Shown here: piece by piece, positions 11,984-22,359 of the stretch
Layout: each line of letters begins with the position of its first letter
Position numbering within the stretch: the stretch's first letter is position 1
Assembly (NCBI GenBank): GCA_023634235.1
Contig: JAMKCF010000001.1
Span: 10,674,258-10,738,257 of the forward strand
Source of the DNA: Pisaster brevispinus
Taxonomy: Eukaryota > Echinodermata > Asteroidea > Forcipulatida > Asteriidae
Reading direction: 5' to 3'
Length of the DNA stretch: 64,000 nt
Translations under genes and position numbers: made by a program
Notes under the pieces: model-generated
Seen by the model: the letters and a program-made list of their open reading frames with translations, nothing else
What the model was told of the DNA's origin: nothing
The model's database searches: none

Positions 11984-13503
11984 GCTGCGGCGGCGGCGGC
12001 GGCGGCGGCTGCGGTTGTTGCGGTTGTTGTTGCGGTTGTTGCGGTTGTTGCGGTTGTGGTTGCGGTTGTGGTTGCGGTTGTGGTTGCGGTTGTTGTGGTT
12101 GTGGTGGTTGTGGTGGTTGTGGTGGTTGTGGTGGTTGTGGTGGTTGTGGTGGTTGTGGTGGTTGTGGTGGTTGTGGTGGTTGTGGTGGTTGTGGTGGTTG
12201 TGGTGGTTGTGGTGGTTGTGGTGGTTGTGGTGGTTGTGGTGGTTGTGGTGGTTGTGGTGGTTGTGGTGGTTGTGGTGGTTGTGGTGGTTGTGGTGGTTGT
12301 GGTGGTTGTGGTGGTTGTGGTGGTTGTGGTGGTTGTGGTGGTTGTGGTGGTTGTGGTGGTTGTGGTGGTTGTGGTGGTGGTGGTGGTGGTGGTGGTTGTG
12401 GTTGTTGTGGTGGTGGTGGTTGTTGTGGTTGTTGTGGTTGTGGTTTTTGTGGTTGTTGTGGTTGTTGTGGTTGTTTGTGGTTGTTGTGGTTGTGGTTGTG
12501 GTTGTGGTTGTGGTTGTTGTTGTGGTTGTGGTGGTTGTGGTGGTTGTGGTTGTGGTTGTTGTTGTGGTTGTGGTGGTTGTGGTGGCTGTGGTTGCTGTGG
12601 TTGCTGTGGTTGCTGTGGTTGCTGTGGTTGCTGTGGTTGCTGTGGTTGCTGTGGTTGCGGTGGTTGCGGTGGTTGCGGTGGTTGCGGTGGTTGCGGTGGT
12701 TGCGGTGGTTGCGGTGGTTGCGGTGGTTGCGGTGGTTGCGGTGGTTGCGGTGGTTGCGGTGGTTGCGGTGGTTGCGGTGGTTGCGGTGGTTGCGGTGGTT
12801 GCGGTGGTTGCGGTGGTTGCGGTGGTTGCGGTGGTTGCGGTGGTTGCGGTGGTTGCGGTGGTTGCGGTGGTTGCGGTGGTTGCGGTGGTTGCGGTGGTTG
12901 CGGTGGTTGCGGTGGTTGCGGTGGTTGCGGTGGTTGCGGTGGTTGCGGTGGTTGCGGTGGTTGCGGTGGTTGCGGTGGTTGCGGTGGTTGCGGTGGTTGC
13001 GGTGGTTGCGGTGGTTGCGGTGGTTGCGGTGGTTGCGGTGGTTGCGGTGGTTGCGGTGGTTGCGGTGGTTGCGGTGGTTGTTGGTTGTTGGTTGTTGGTT
13101 GTTGGTTGTTGGTTGTTGGTTGTTGGTTGTTGGTTGTTGGTTGTTGGTTGTTGGTTGTTGGTTGTTGGTTGTTGGTTGTTGGTTGTTGGTTGTTGGTTGT
13201 TGGTTGTTGGTTGTTGGTTGGTTGTTGGTTGTTGGTTGTTGGTTGTTGGTTGTTGGTTGTTGGTTGTTGGTTGTTGGTTGTTGTTGTTGTTGTTGGTTGT
13301 TGTGTTGTTGTGTTGTTTGTTGTTTGTTGTTTGTTGTTTGTTGTTTGTTGTTTGTTGTTTGTTGTTTGTTGTTTGTTGTTTGTTGTTTGTTGTTTGTTGT
13401 TTGTTGTTTGTTGTTTGTTGTTTGTTGTTTGTTGTTTGTTGTTTGTTGTTTGTTGTTTGTTGTTTGTTGTTTGTTGTTTGTTGTTTGTTGTTTGTTGTTT
13501 TTT
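11796..13503. repeat. 1.7 kb block-structured G/T-rich minisatellite
   Basis: The plus strand is almost free of A and carries C only in GCG, TGC or CTG contexts. Blocks in order: TTGTTTG/TTGTTG mix (about 11796-11930); TTGCTG then CTG (about 11930-11985); a short CGG run (about 11986-12008); mixed GGTTGTTGC (to about 12090); GGTTGTGGT units (about 12091-12375, roughly 31 copies); a GGT run and mixed TGG/TTG (to about 12590); GGTTGCTGT (about 12590-12650); GGTTGCGGT (about 12651-13077, roughly 47 copies); 7-mer GGTTGTT (about 13078-13280); 7-mer GTTTGTT (about 13310-13500). The very long open frames here on both strands arise only because stop codons cannot be spelled with these bases; they are not genes. 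Confidence 0.95.
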
Positions 13504-13566
13504 TCAAAAGACCATCCTGTACCGGTAAAAGGTTGGCGAAGTGCACTTGTTAAAATACATCGCTTA

Positions 13567-14154
13567 TTAAAGTGATGTGTTATTGTTCTTCTGGCCAAAC
13601 AAAACAGCCCCACGAATGGACTTGTAATATTTATATAATCCCCGAGACGACAAATGAACCCCGTCCGGGCTCAGGATTGACCCTTTCTCGGCTGCATTTG
13701 GTTGAGTTATCCCTCTATGCTTCCAGTATTTGATGTGTGCATGATTTTTACAGTTTGCTTTCAGGAAACAATTCGTTCGATCCACTAACTCATTAAACTC
13801 GCCTACTGCTAAATCAGATTGACAGTACAGACCCCTGCTCCTATGTAAGATCTGAGAGATGAAGACAACTTCGGCCCCAGATTGTTCCTGTATCTTAAGG
13901 GAAACATCGAGCAAGTTAACTCCAACTGAGCAAGGATCATCAGTTTTGCACAAATCGTTTGTACCACATTGTAAAATAACTATTTGTGGCGAATGCAAAG
14001 CAACTTGTTGTGTCCTAGCACGGATGTGTTCCACACACCACCCCCCTTTGCAAACGCAATGCATCTCTACGTTTTCCAATCCCAAATTGGGTTTAAATGT
14101 CGGATGGGCCTTGCGCTTTACGGCATTGTGAAACCGCCTAACACCACCTTCGTT
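13567..14154 (-). pseudogene. SGNH/GDSL-type hydrolase relic
   Basis: The frame is open from about 14154 to the stop at 13567, without an ATG at its head. It shows block III as QCGTNDL and block V as SPDGVHLSSRG, with the catalytic Asp and His. Block I, which should carry GDS and the nucleophile Ser, is not seen. Just upstream the frame reads VRRFHNAVKRK, and the bases before it (KVVLGG in another frame) look like block I with a small deletion and frame change. SGNH hydrolase domains are known cargo in some retrotransposons, including Ngaro and CR1 elements, so this may belong to a tyrosine-recombinase element. The 1.7 kb repeat separates it from the Gag at 10.8 kb. Confidence 0.6.
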
Positions 14155-14564
14155 TTAAAGTTATTTGCAGTTTGTGAAAACCCTGGGTCCATACTCCCGA
14201 AAGCTCAATACTAAATCAAATACCGTAATAGACAGAAAGGTCGTTGATATAAATACCCGTTTTACTTGGAGAACTACTTGGTTGGCTGGTGTATCGAACT
14301 GCAACAGAAAAGCTATCACCGTTCTCCAAGGGATGTCGAACGAAAGTGAATGCACGTTTCCCTAGACCTTATGGCGTTTTAAATGCATGGTAAAAACTCA
14401 TTGGACTGTAAACCCGCCAATTGTTCATGGTTCGGCCAGAGGAATGCAATATGTTACGTAACAGACATGTTGAGCCACCAGGTAGGTGAACGCACCTAAT
14501 TAAGGGAAACCTCACAGTGCCACAACCTTTTAGCAGGCTCGAAACCCGACTCGAGCTCCATAAA

Positions 14565-14591
14565 TCAGATTAACCTTAGCGGTTAATCTGA
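14565..14591. repeat. 11-bp stem hairpin
   Basis: TCAGATTAACC (14565-14575) and its exact complement GGTTAATCTGA (14581-14591) flank the loop TTAGC. It lies between the hydrolase relic and the start of the next element, so it may be a terminal structure of either. There is no T tract of a terminator type. Confidence 0.6.
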
Positions 14592-14820
14592 GGTTTGCTG
14601 TTTTGGGGGGCTTCCCTTAATGAAATTAAAAAAAAAAATCAATCAGGTCTAACATAAATGTTTTCTTCTTTCTGTGGGGTAACTTTTAATGAATTTGTTA
14701 CATCATAGAGCAATGACCTTGCGCTATGGTTACACCTGTTAATAAAAAAAAAAACATTTGTCCTATTTCAGAAAATAATCATCAGCCCCAACACCACTTG
14801 TTCCTCATCATATACACAAC

Positions 14821-17800
14821 ATGAAAACCAGAGCAGGGAATGCACCAAAAATGAAGATCAATCTTCGATCTTTAGTAAAGAAGCCACTATCTCCTTCCAA
14901 GGAATAAAAACCTGCTGCACAGTCTTCTTCACGTGGTGCTCTCAAAATGAGAAAATACAGATTGCAGATAAGAAATGATGATGCCAAGTCGCAAATAGCA
15001 AAGGAGGCAGAGAGGCTACGTAGCTTCATTCGGCGACACAGCATGGATGACAGGCAGAAAATAAGAAATAGAAACACGGCCAAAGAAAGGATGAAGCGGT
15101 ACAGGGAAAAAAAGAAAGAAAAAATTGAAACTGCAAAGAAAACATCATGTACTACACCCAGTAATGACGTCAAACAAAACCAACCACAAGCATTGACTCG
15201 TACCGCCAAGCAAAAACAACAGGAGAGATTAGAAGAACAACGCACTCGCAAAAGAGAATCCAAACGAGCAGAACGAGCAAGGATGTCAGCTTACAAGAAG
15301 CAAGGCAGAAGAACAAAATCAGAATGCAGAAGAAAAGAGAGCTGAAACGAGAAAGAAAGACAAAATCAAAAATCTCGTCACAAAAACCAAAAACAAAGAC
15401 CAACCAAGCACTCACAAACATGACAAAGGTATACGAATGCTTACAGGAAACTCAACAGGACAAGACAAAACACCCAAACTGTAAGAACACTGGAAAATTC
15501 TTCCTCTGGAAATTTGTTTCAAACATTTCCAAGCAATACAAAATGAAGAGGGTCATCAGCAAGAATAAGGGTGTTCGTTACAAAACACTTTTAAAGTATT
15601 CAAAGCTCAGCCACTGCCCGTGTGACAAAAAAAGACGAAGCGATGCCACATCATTCCACGTTGAACAAAATGTGAAGGACTTTTATGTCCGAGCCGATAT
15701 TAGTTCGGGCTTGCCAAACAAAAAAGATGTCACAAAGAAGTTGGAGCCGAAGTATGTCATCCAATCCAGCCTTTTGACAGCATTCCATAAGTGGAAACAA
15801 GAAAAAACTAGTGCAAAAGTGGGCTACCGTAAGTTTGTGATGTTGAGGCCTCGCAATGTCCTCACACAAAAACATTAAAATAAACCAGTGCTTTTGTGAG
15901 TATTGTACTAACATCCAACTCAAAATCAAAGCTGTGAATCAGCAGACCATGAATCATAACCTACCTAAAGCTCGGATCACAGATAAGTATCACGCCATAA
16001 ACTTGACTTGCGCTGCAAAAGGGGAAGCAAGTACATTTCACAAGAAACCATGCATACTTCGTAAGTGCACATCGTGTGGCGTTCAAGGTTTGAAAGATCA
16101 TCTCAACAGTCTATTGGACAAACATGGTGACGCACAGACGGTGTGGCATAAATGGAAGATGGTAACAGGAATAGGAAAAAATAAGCGCATGGCTTTAACA
16201 TTAGAAAGTGGTTCATTGCTCGACATGGTGATGCAGTTGCTGAAGGAGATGACAACTTTTGCACATTTATTCACCGCACATTGGCAGCATCAGCAGTTCA
16301 AAAATATAACCAGCAGTCTCCCTAGCAACACGGTTGTCTGTGTCATGGACTTTGAAGAGAATTATACATGCTTGACACAGAACGAGGTGCAGTCTGCACA
16401 CTGGTGCAAAACACAGGTTACAGTTCATCCTATAGTAGCAGAGTATACATGCCCAAATGACGGTGGATTAGTTCGAGAGTGTATAGATATTGTGTCATCA
16501 GATCTAAAGCATGACAGTCATGCAGTTTCATGCTTTACTAGTATAGCATATGATCATCTGACAAAAGTACGAAAGCTTCACTTGGTAAGAGCACTGCAGA
16601 TTACAGATGTTGTTCTGGGCAGTATAAATCCAGAATCCCTTTTGTTGATCTTTCTTATACTCGAGAAGACTACGGTTTCCAAACTGAGCGACATTGTTTT
16701 GGCTCTAGGCATGGCAAAGGGCCATGTGATGGCGAAGGTGGTGTTGTGAAGGCAGCGGCAGAAAGGGCTGTAAAAAATTAGCAATGTATTATACGCGATG
16801 CGAAAACCATGTTTGAGTTCTGCAAAGACCACCTTTCGAAGCCTGCATATCATGAAGACAGTACATGTAATCACTCGAGGCGTTCCTTCTTTTTAGTCAA
16901 CAATGTCGTCAATAGAAACCGGCCAGAACGAAAAGGCAAAACCTTGATTGGTACGCGGAAGGTTCATGCCCTCATTGGTGTCTCCCCTGGTAAAGTTAAG
17001 ATTCGAGAACTTTCCTGTTTCTGCGATGGGTGTGAAGAGGGCAGATGCTGTTTAAATAAAGGTTACACAAGTAACTGGATGTACAAAGATGTGACGGTTG
17101 AGGTTAATCAAAGAGAAGACAGAGAGATAAATGTACTGGAGAAACACGAAGAGGAGAAACATAATGATGATGAAGAGGAATATCAGGCACAGAAGGATGG
17201 AGGTGGAGATGAGGTGAATGAAGATGATGAAGAGGAACAACGGCCACAGGATGAGACTAACTGTGCATTTCGAGATCCAGGTATGAAACACAAGAGTTTT
17301 GGTTCCCAATCTTGCCTTACTTATATAAGACAATTTATTTTGTGTGTGATACAAGTATGGAACAAAATAACTGTGAATTAATAATTTTCCTTGTTGGCCT
17401 TTCAACCAGTTGCAGGACCAGAGATTTGCTGGAATTGTCCAAGAACATAATTTTGAGACATTGCGATTTGGGCTTAATAAACTTTGTACCTAGGTACTTT
17501 TACAAGTAAAATGTTTTCTTTGTCTGAAAAACATTTATTTTCACAGACGGTATCAAGCCAGAGGTCTACGTAACCTGTAGAATATTGCTACGAAAGAAAT
17601 ATGAAATCTACATGGCACAGGTAATTGTACATACAAAATTATTATTCTCAATTTCCCGATATAAAGATTACATCATTGACCATCTAAATTTAGAAATAGT
17701 AGCCACTATACACTACAGTAACATTCAGTTTTTTAGAGTGGATATTGCATACGTACTTACCTCAATACAAACCTATTTTTTGCCTCACTGATGTGACTGA

Positions 17801-18035
17801 CATGAAATTATGTTATTCATTGTTCCCTCAGGTTATATCACGTGATGCAGACAACCTAACAGTGAGGTATATGAAAGAGGTGGCCCAGAACCAATACATA
17901 TGGCCAGACATTGAGGACAAGTGGTCACTTCCTGTTGGTGATGTTGTCTCGCTAGTTCCACAACCAATTATTTGTACAGCGAGCAGTACAAGAATACGAT
18001 ATTCTTTCGTTAATGCCCATTCACAGGAAACATAA
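14821..18035 (+). pseudogene. Three-exon transposase-like gene, inactivated
   Basis: Exon 1 spans 14821-17280. It starts at ATG 14821, has an in-frame TAA at 14905, then a Lys/Arg-rich coiled segment (KERMKRYREKKKEK). Frame changes occur near 15330, 15865 and 16606-16612, with a TAG at 16779-16781. The core has an Asp block (VVCVMDFEENY, about 16335), TD at 16603-16608 running in the next frame into CSGQYKS, and SRHGKGPCDGEGG (about 16704). These blocks recur in an uncharacterised transposon protein family of marine invertebrates, as I recall it. A Cys-rich block (ELSCFCDGCEEGRCC) and an acidic tail follow. Splice signals fit in phase: donor at 17281, exon 17547-17620, donor at 17621, acceptor before 17832, stop at 18033-18035. 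The catalytic role is inferred. Confidence 0.65.
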
Positions 18036-18454
18036 TTAAATGTATTGGATTGAACATTTGGGTGCATGTAAACTTATGTAAGTTGCTTAAAGAGGCAGGG
18101 AAACGACAAATTCTGAGAAAAATGGTTCTCTACTTTTTTGAACATTATGTACACTTTAGTGATACTCCTGTTTTACATGACACTTCTTTTAGGGGAATGG
18201 GGTGGGTTGATGAAGGGTATCGCTTTTATTATCTCCCAAACAACCAAGTGGGAAAATGAGCAAGTGGTTGTAACTTTACTCATTATTGCTCAGCGCTACT
18301 GTTTTGTGTATCTGTAACACCTTTTACCCATATGGGAAGGGGATGGGGGAGGGCTGGGGAGAGCGTGGAGGTGAGGGGTGGGGGTAGTTCAATTTTATTA
18401 GTAATATTTTGCAATTAAAAAATTAGTCACCTTGTAAGCACCTACAATTTGCAT
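18036..18454. other. Non-coding, purine-rich patch
   Basis: Includes a G-rich stretch at about 18333-18390. No gene seen. Confidence 0.5.
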
Positions 18455-18650
18455 TGAGGTGGTCATGGGTGTACTTGAGACACACAATCAGTTAAAACGG
18501 TTAAAGACATGGATCTTTGCTCAAGTGATTGTGTTTCCATTTGATATTTTGCCAAATGAGTGGAAACAATCACCTCAGCAAAGTAACAGCCTATGTTTGA
18601 CTGATTTTACTATTCTGTGTGTCTCCGTTACACCCGTGACCACATCAAAG
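18455..18650. repeat. Imperfect foldback with ~90-bp arms
   Basis: GGTCATGGGTGTACTTGAGA begins at about 18461 and is followed by CACAC. It pairs imperfectly with GTGTGTCTCCGTTACACCCG, which begins at about 18617 and ends in TGACC. Further in, CTTTGCTCAAGTGATTGTG pairs with the later CAATCACCTCAGCAAAG. The centre is near 18551. This is a foldback or MITE-like structure with no coding capacity. Related GAGACACA words recur near 18979 and 19108. Confidence 0.6.
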
Positions 18651-19395
18651 TAAATTGTAGTATGCTTAAGGTAATACATTTTTGAATTGCAAAATAAACA
18701 GTTCTGAGTAAATACTTTGTGGCATTGTTTTGCTGTTAAGATTTAATAAATTTAAACTTGTTGTTGTAGCGATGAATTTGTTAAGTCATGTTTTAATTCA
18801 AAACCGTGTCGATATTGAACATTCGTTAGTTGTAATGTAGATTTCTTCCTCGGCCAATATTTTACAAAGACCCACAGACTCATGGAAACCAATGGGCTTT
18901 GAAAAGGTAACAAGTAGCAATTAAACCCCACCAAAAAACTAACCAAATCCTTTTGCACTCCAGTGCCCCCAGGGTCAAGTGTGTGTCTCTGTTACAGGCA
19001 TTACCGTGTGTGTATGCATACAGAATATATGGCAGAACATCCATACAGGACTTGCTATTTATTTTTTATTTCTAGAATCTAAAACGGTACATACAGCTTA
19101 TCCAAAACAGAGACACATTTGAAACCTAAGAGGAGTTTCAATTTTCACCCTATGTGCAAACACTACTTGGCACTTAACTGTGCATTAACCCAGAAATATA
19201 TACATATTTTGGGGTTTTTTCTTTCTTTTTGGGGGGGGTGGTGATTTGATACTATTGTCCGATGTGATGATAACCATCAGACCAGCTTTGAACAATCACA
19301 AATAAATGGCCTGACAAACCGCCTACATGTACATTTTGTACAAAAACACTTGTGTTTACGAATTGCCTTAATACATCTTGAACTTAGGAACTTAC
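18651..19395. other. Non-coding
   Basis: AT-rich sequence with short G runs near 19230. No supported gene. Confidence 0.5.
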
Positions 19396-19440
19396 CTTTA
19401 TTTCAGGAGCTGGGGATTCCAAGGTAGGAGTCGGTGAGTC
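19396..19440 (-). CDS. Candidate 15-codon exon, Pro/Ser/Thr-rich
   Basis: Minus-strand acceptor CTATAAG precedes 19440 and donor GTAAGTT follows 19396. The exon encodes DSPTPTLESPAPEIK in frame, exactly 15 codons. It may belong to the same transcript as the 9-codon exons at 20.0-20.2 kb, which are also symmetric and rich in Ser and Pro. The host gene is not identified. Confidence 0.35.
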
Positions 19441-20009
19441 CTTATAGAAAGAGCAAAAACATCAATAAAATTCAACAATAAATATTCATTAGGCAGGTTG
19501 TTGAGGATTTTCAAACAGTTACAGGATATTTTGCAGACTTCAAAGGCATATTACATGTAACGCTTCTATTCCTACCTCCATGCTTCTATATCCATGCTTC
19601 CACAAAATGGCATAACCAAGAATCAATGCATGCATTTCACAATAGACCTTTCCATTCAGCCCAGTCCACTGTGCGTGTGCACTATATGCTCTAACATGTT
19701 TGTCAGACTTTTGGTTGTGCAATCATTTCTATGATTGGTCAATACAGCAAGCGCAAGGCTCAATGGATCAGTTAATTGCATCTCCAATTATGCGGCATAG
19801 GCATTATCCTAATGAGCAACTTAAATAAATAAAAACATTCCTAAAAAAAACATTATTTGAGATACGTCAGTTCATGGTCGACACCAAACCTACAAATTTT
19901 ACTTATCAAACCACTTACAGCACATGCTTTGATTGGATTGTTCTGTAAGCAGAAGAATGCAGAAGATTGGATAAATGTATTTAGTTGTTTGAAGTAAAAT
20001 GCAGCCTAT

Positions 20010-20240
20010 GGGGAAAAACAATAAGAAAATTAAATCACTTACCCTGTCACTTGAGGTACTTGGTCTGTCCAGTAAGCAGAAAAAGAAGATGAGAGAGTTA
20101 TTCATTGTTAAAATTAGATGCAACAATGTGAGTTATACTTGTTTGGTTTGGCTACAAAGACAGGTAAGCCTATTGGGAAAAAACAATAAGAAAAGTGAAT
20201 CACTTACCCTGTCACTTGAGGTACTTGGTCTGTCCTGTAA
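20010..20240 (-). repeat. Duplicated 9-codon microexon with flanking intron
   Basis: A block of about 62 bp occurs twice, at about 20010-20075 and 20172-20241. Each copy contains a 27-nt segment encoding DRPSTSSDR on the minus strand (20208-20234 and 20043-20069), followed by a perfect donor GTAAGTGA. Copy 20208-20234 has the acceptor CTTACAG. Copy 20043-20069 has CTTACTG, so its AG is lost. This looks like tandem exon duplication with decay of one copy. Confidence 0.45.
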
Positions 20241-20244
20241 GTAG

Positions 20245-21456
20245 GAGAAGTGGAAAAGGATAGCTTTTAAGCGTGATAATTTAGCTGAAACAGGCCTTTT
20301 TAAGACTGGAGCTCTGATAAGTCACAATTTGCGGAAGAGGTAGTAAGCATCAATATCATTGAATGTAAGTGAAGATGCTTTCTTACCTGGCAAAGCACTG
20401 TTGACACCATGGAGCATGCCCGCACTTTCTCAAAAACCTGCTGGTTTGCAACATAGTAAGTAGTCCGGGAGCCCAGCAAGGTTTTTTGAAAATATTTAGG
20501 TTTGAAGTGTGGGATATAAAGCGCCAACGGGGGAACCTTAAAATGTGAATTCTTAAGTGCACCGAGTGGTGCGTTGGGAGGGGGGAGCCCTCAAAACTCA
20601 CCCAGAAAATCGATCTAATGAAAATGTTGAGTGCAAGCAAAATTTTTACATGGATTAAAATGCCATGGTCCACTGACTAAGATTTTGATACTTAAGAAAA
20701 TCAATATTGGTGCCAAGTCTAATTAAACCCCTAAAACATTGTGTACATGTTCAATATAATACAATGTGTTTGAAGTAATTTCATGTAACTTCATTTATTT
20801 GTGCAGTCAGAAAAAATTGCTTTTACTACTTTTTCTTTCTTTCTGTTGGTGAAGATAAAATTATGAGGTTTAAAACATTTGTATGTTAAAAGAAATAGTT
20901 TTACCTCATTCAACTGGAAACTGTGCCACAACAATGAGTTTTATTCTTGTGTATGAATCAGCAGGTTAGTTGTAATTTTTGATACTAATTTCAAGTCAAT
21001 ACATCATTTCAATAAGGAGTTATGGTCATTCAAGTTTGTCATTGTTTAAGCTCATTCAAATGGGACTGATGTCAGAATCTTGAGTTTTGTTCTTTTTTAT
21101 GAACCTGCATGTCTATTGCATTGTTAAAAGTTAAATATACAAATTAGTTTTAAAACTCGGTAATTTAGTCTGACTTTGGCTCTTAAAAATATAGGGGGTA
21201 ATATTTAGCAAAAAAATTGTGTTTATTAAAAACACATTTCCTTAAAGATGTTAACAAGAAGAGCAAAACCTTACTGTCACATTATAGTGGTCTCACTTAG
21301 GGCTTTCAGATTCTCTTTAAACATTTAAAAAGAAAAATTTTTGAAGTTTATTACCAGAAATTTAACATTTACCTCGAGTGTGGACAGCTGGATGTACCGA
21401 GTGACAGAAATCATCATTACAGGGGCTCATTCTGCTTTGATGCCCACTCAAAGGTT
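20245..21456. other. Non-coding, AT-rich
   Basis: No supported gene. Likely intron or intergenic DNA beside the candidate exons. Confidence 0.5.
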
Positions 21457-21460
21457 TTAA

Positions 21461-22203
21461 CCCTTTCAATACCGCATTGTTTACAGGGGTCACATTGCTG
21501 TGTACCGCATTTTTTCACACAAAAAGCAAAGTGCAGTGTTCACTTTTTTCAATCTTGATTTTCTGTGTGAAGACATATTTTTGTGGAAAAACTTTGTGCA
21601 TACAATTTGTGGCTAATGAAATGATCTTTCATATGATGTCAAATTTGTATATATTATCTTCATGTCCTTTGCCACCTCGATCGGCAAAAATGGGTTGAGG
21701 CCCGCCGAGCCCATGCCCATGCCCATGCCCTCGGCGTTGAAGGGTTGCAGTGCTCGGTCCAGCTACCGGTATATCGTCAGGATCACTGCCATCATTGAAC
21801 GTACCTTGCAACGAAACATCACGAGTTTCATCCGAATCTTCACTAGGTTCCTCTTCACATATTTTCAAGTCCAATTCAGAGTCACTAACGACAAATATTT
21901 CAACCAAAACCTACGGGTCACGAACAGCCATGATGGTGATTTTTTGTCGGGAAAACGGAAGCGTGAAATCTGGAAGTACTGCAGCACACAACGTAGTTTT
22001 TCTCGACCCCCTATAAAATACACACCATTGGAAAGCTCAATAAACAAGCTACCCGTCTATATAAGGGTCAACAACAGAGGGCGCCAAACAAAATAAATAC
22101 AGGGTCTCAAAGGCCGCGACTTTTTTTGTCGAGTAAACTCGACATTGGTACGGAAGCACACACGGCACACGGTCGAGTAAACTCGACAATGGTATTGAAA
22201 GGG
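21461..22203 (-). mobile_element. Short piggyBac-type element with TTAA duplication
   Basis: A 743-bp element is bounded by 13-bp terminal inverted repeats CCCTTTCAATACC (21461-21473 and complement at 22191-22203). It is flanked on both sides by TTAA (21457-21460 and 22204-22207), the piggyBac target duplication. Two palindromic subterminal motifs GTCGAGTAAACTCGAC lie near 22128 and 22172 inside the right end. The interior holds only the start of a transposase-like frame on the minus strand, so this is an internal-deletion derivative mobilised in trans. The clean ends suggest a fairly recent insertion. Confidence 0.85.
21629..21931 (-). pseudogene. piggyBac transposase N-terminal remnant
   Basis: The ATG at 21931-21929 opens a frame with a TAG at codon 7 (21913-21911). 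It continues VSDSELDLKICEEEPSED, then DIPVAGPSTATLQRRGHG, ending at 21629. An acidic N-terminus followed by GPS and Arg/Gly-rich residues is typical of piggyBac transposase heads. The DDD catalytic core is absent. A TATA-like TTATATAG lies about 130 bp upstream on the minus strand (22057-22064). Confidence 0.6.
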
Positions 22204-22301
22204 TTAAAACAGACAAAAAAAATTATCAAAAAACTCAACTGTAGTAAAACAACAACATAATGAAACAAGCAAGCAGAGCAAGTTCAAGTAATAATGCCTA
22301 C

Positions 22302-22350
22302 CTCTACTGTTGCCTCCTTCTTTATATCGCAAATGCCTCCAGCTTGCTGT
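22302..22350 (-). CDS. Candidate 49-nt exon
   Basis: Acceptor TTGAGGCAG before 22350 and donor GTAGGCAT after 22302 on the minus strand. One frame is open: QQAGGICDIKKEATVE. The product is unknown; the call rests on splice signals only. Confidence 0.25.
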
Positions 22351-22359
22351 CTGCCTCAA

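Noticed and set aside
11779..13613. Very long open reading frames (about 550-600 codons) in several frames of both strands
   Set aside because: They exist only because the G/T-rich repeat cannot spell stop codons; the translations are pure low-complexity repeats.
14808..15421. Hydrophobic minus-strand frames resembling membrane proteins
   Set aside because: They are antisense to the Lys/Arg-rich head of the transposase-like gene, which gives Phe/Leu-rich translations.
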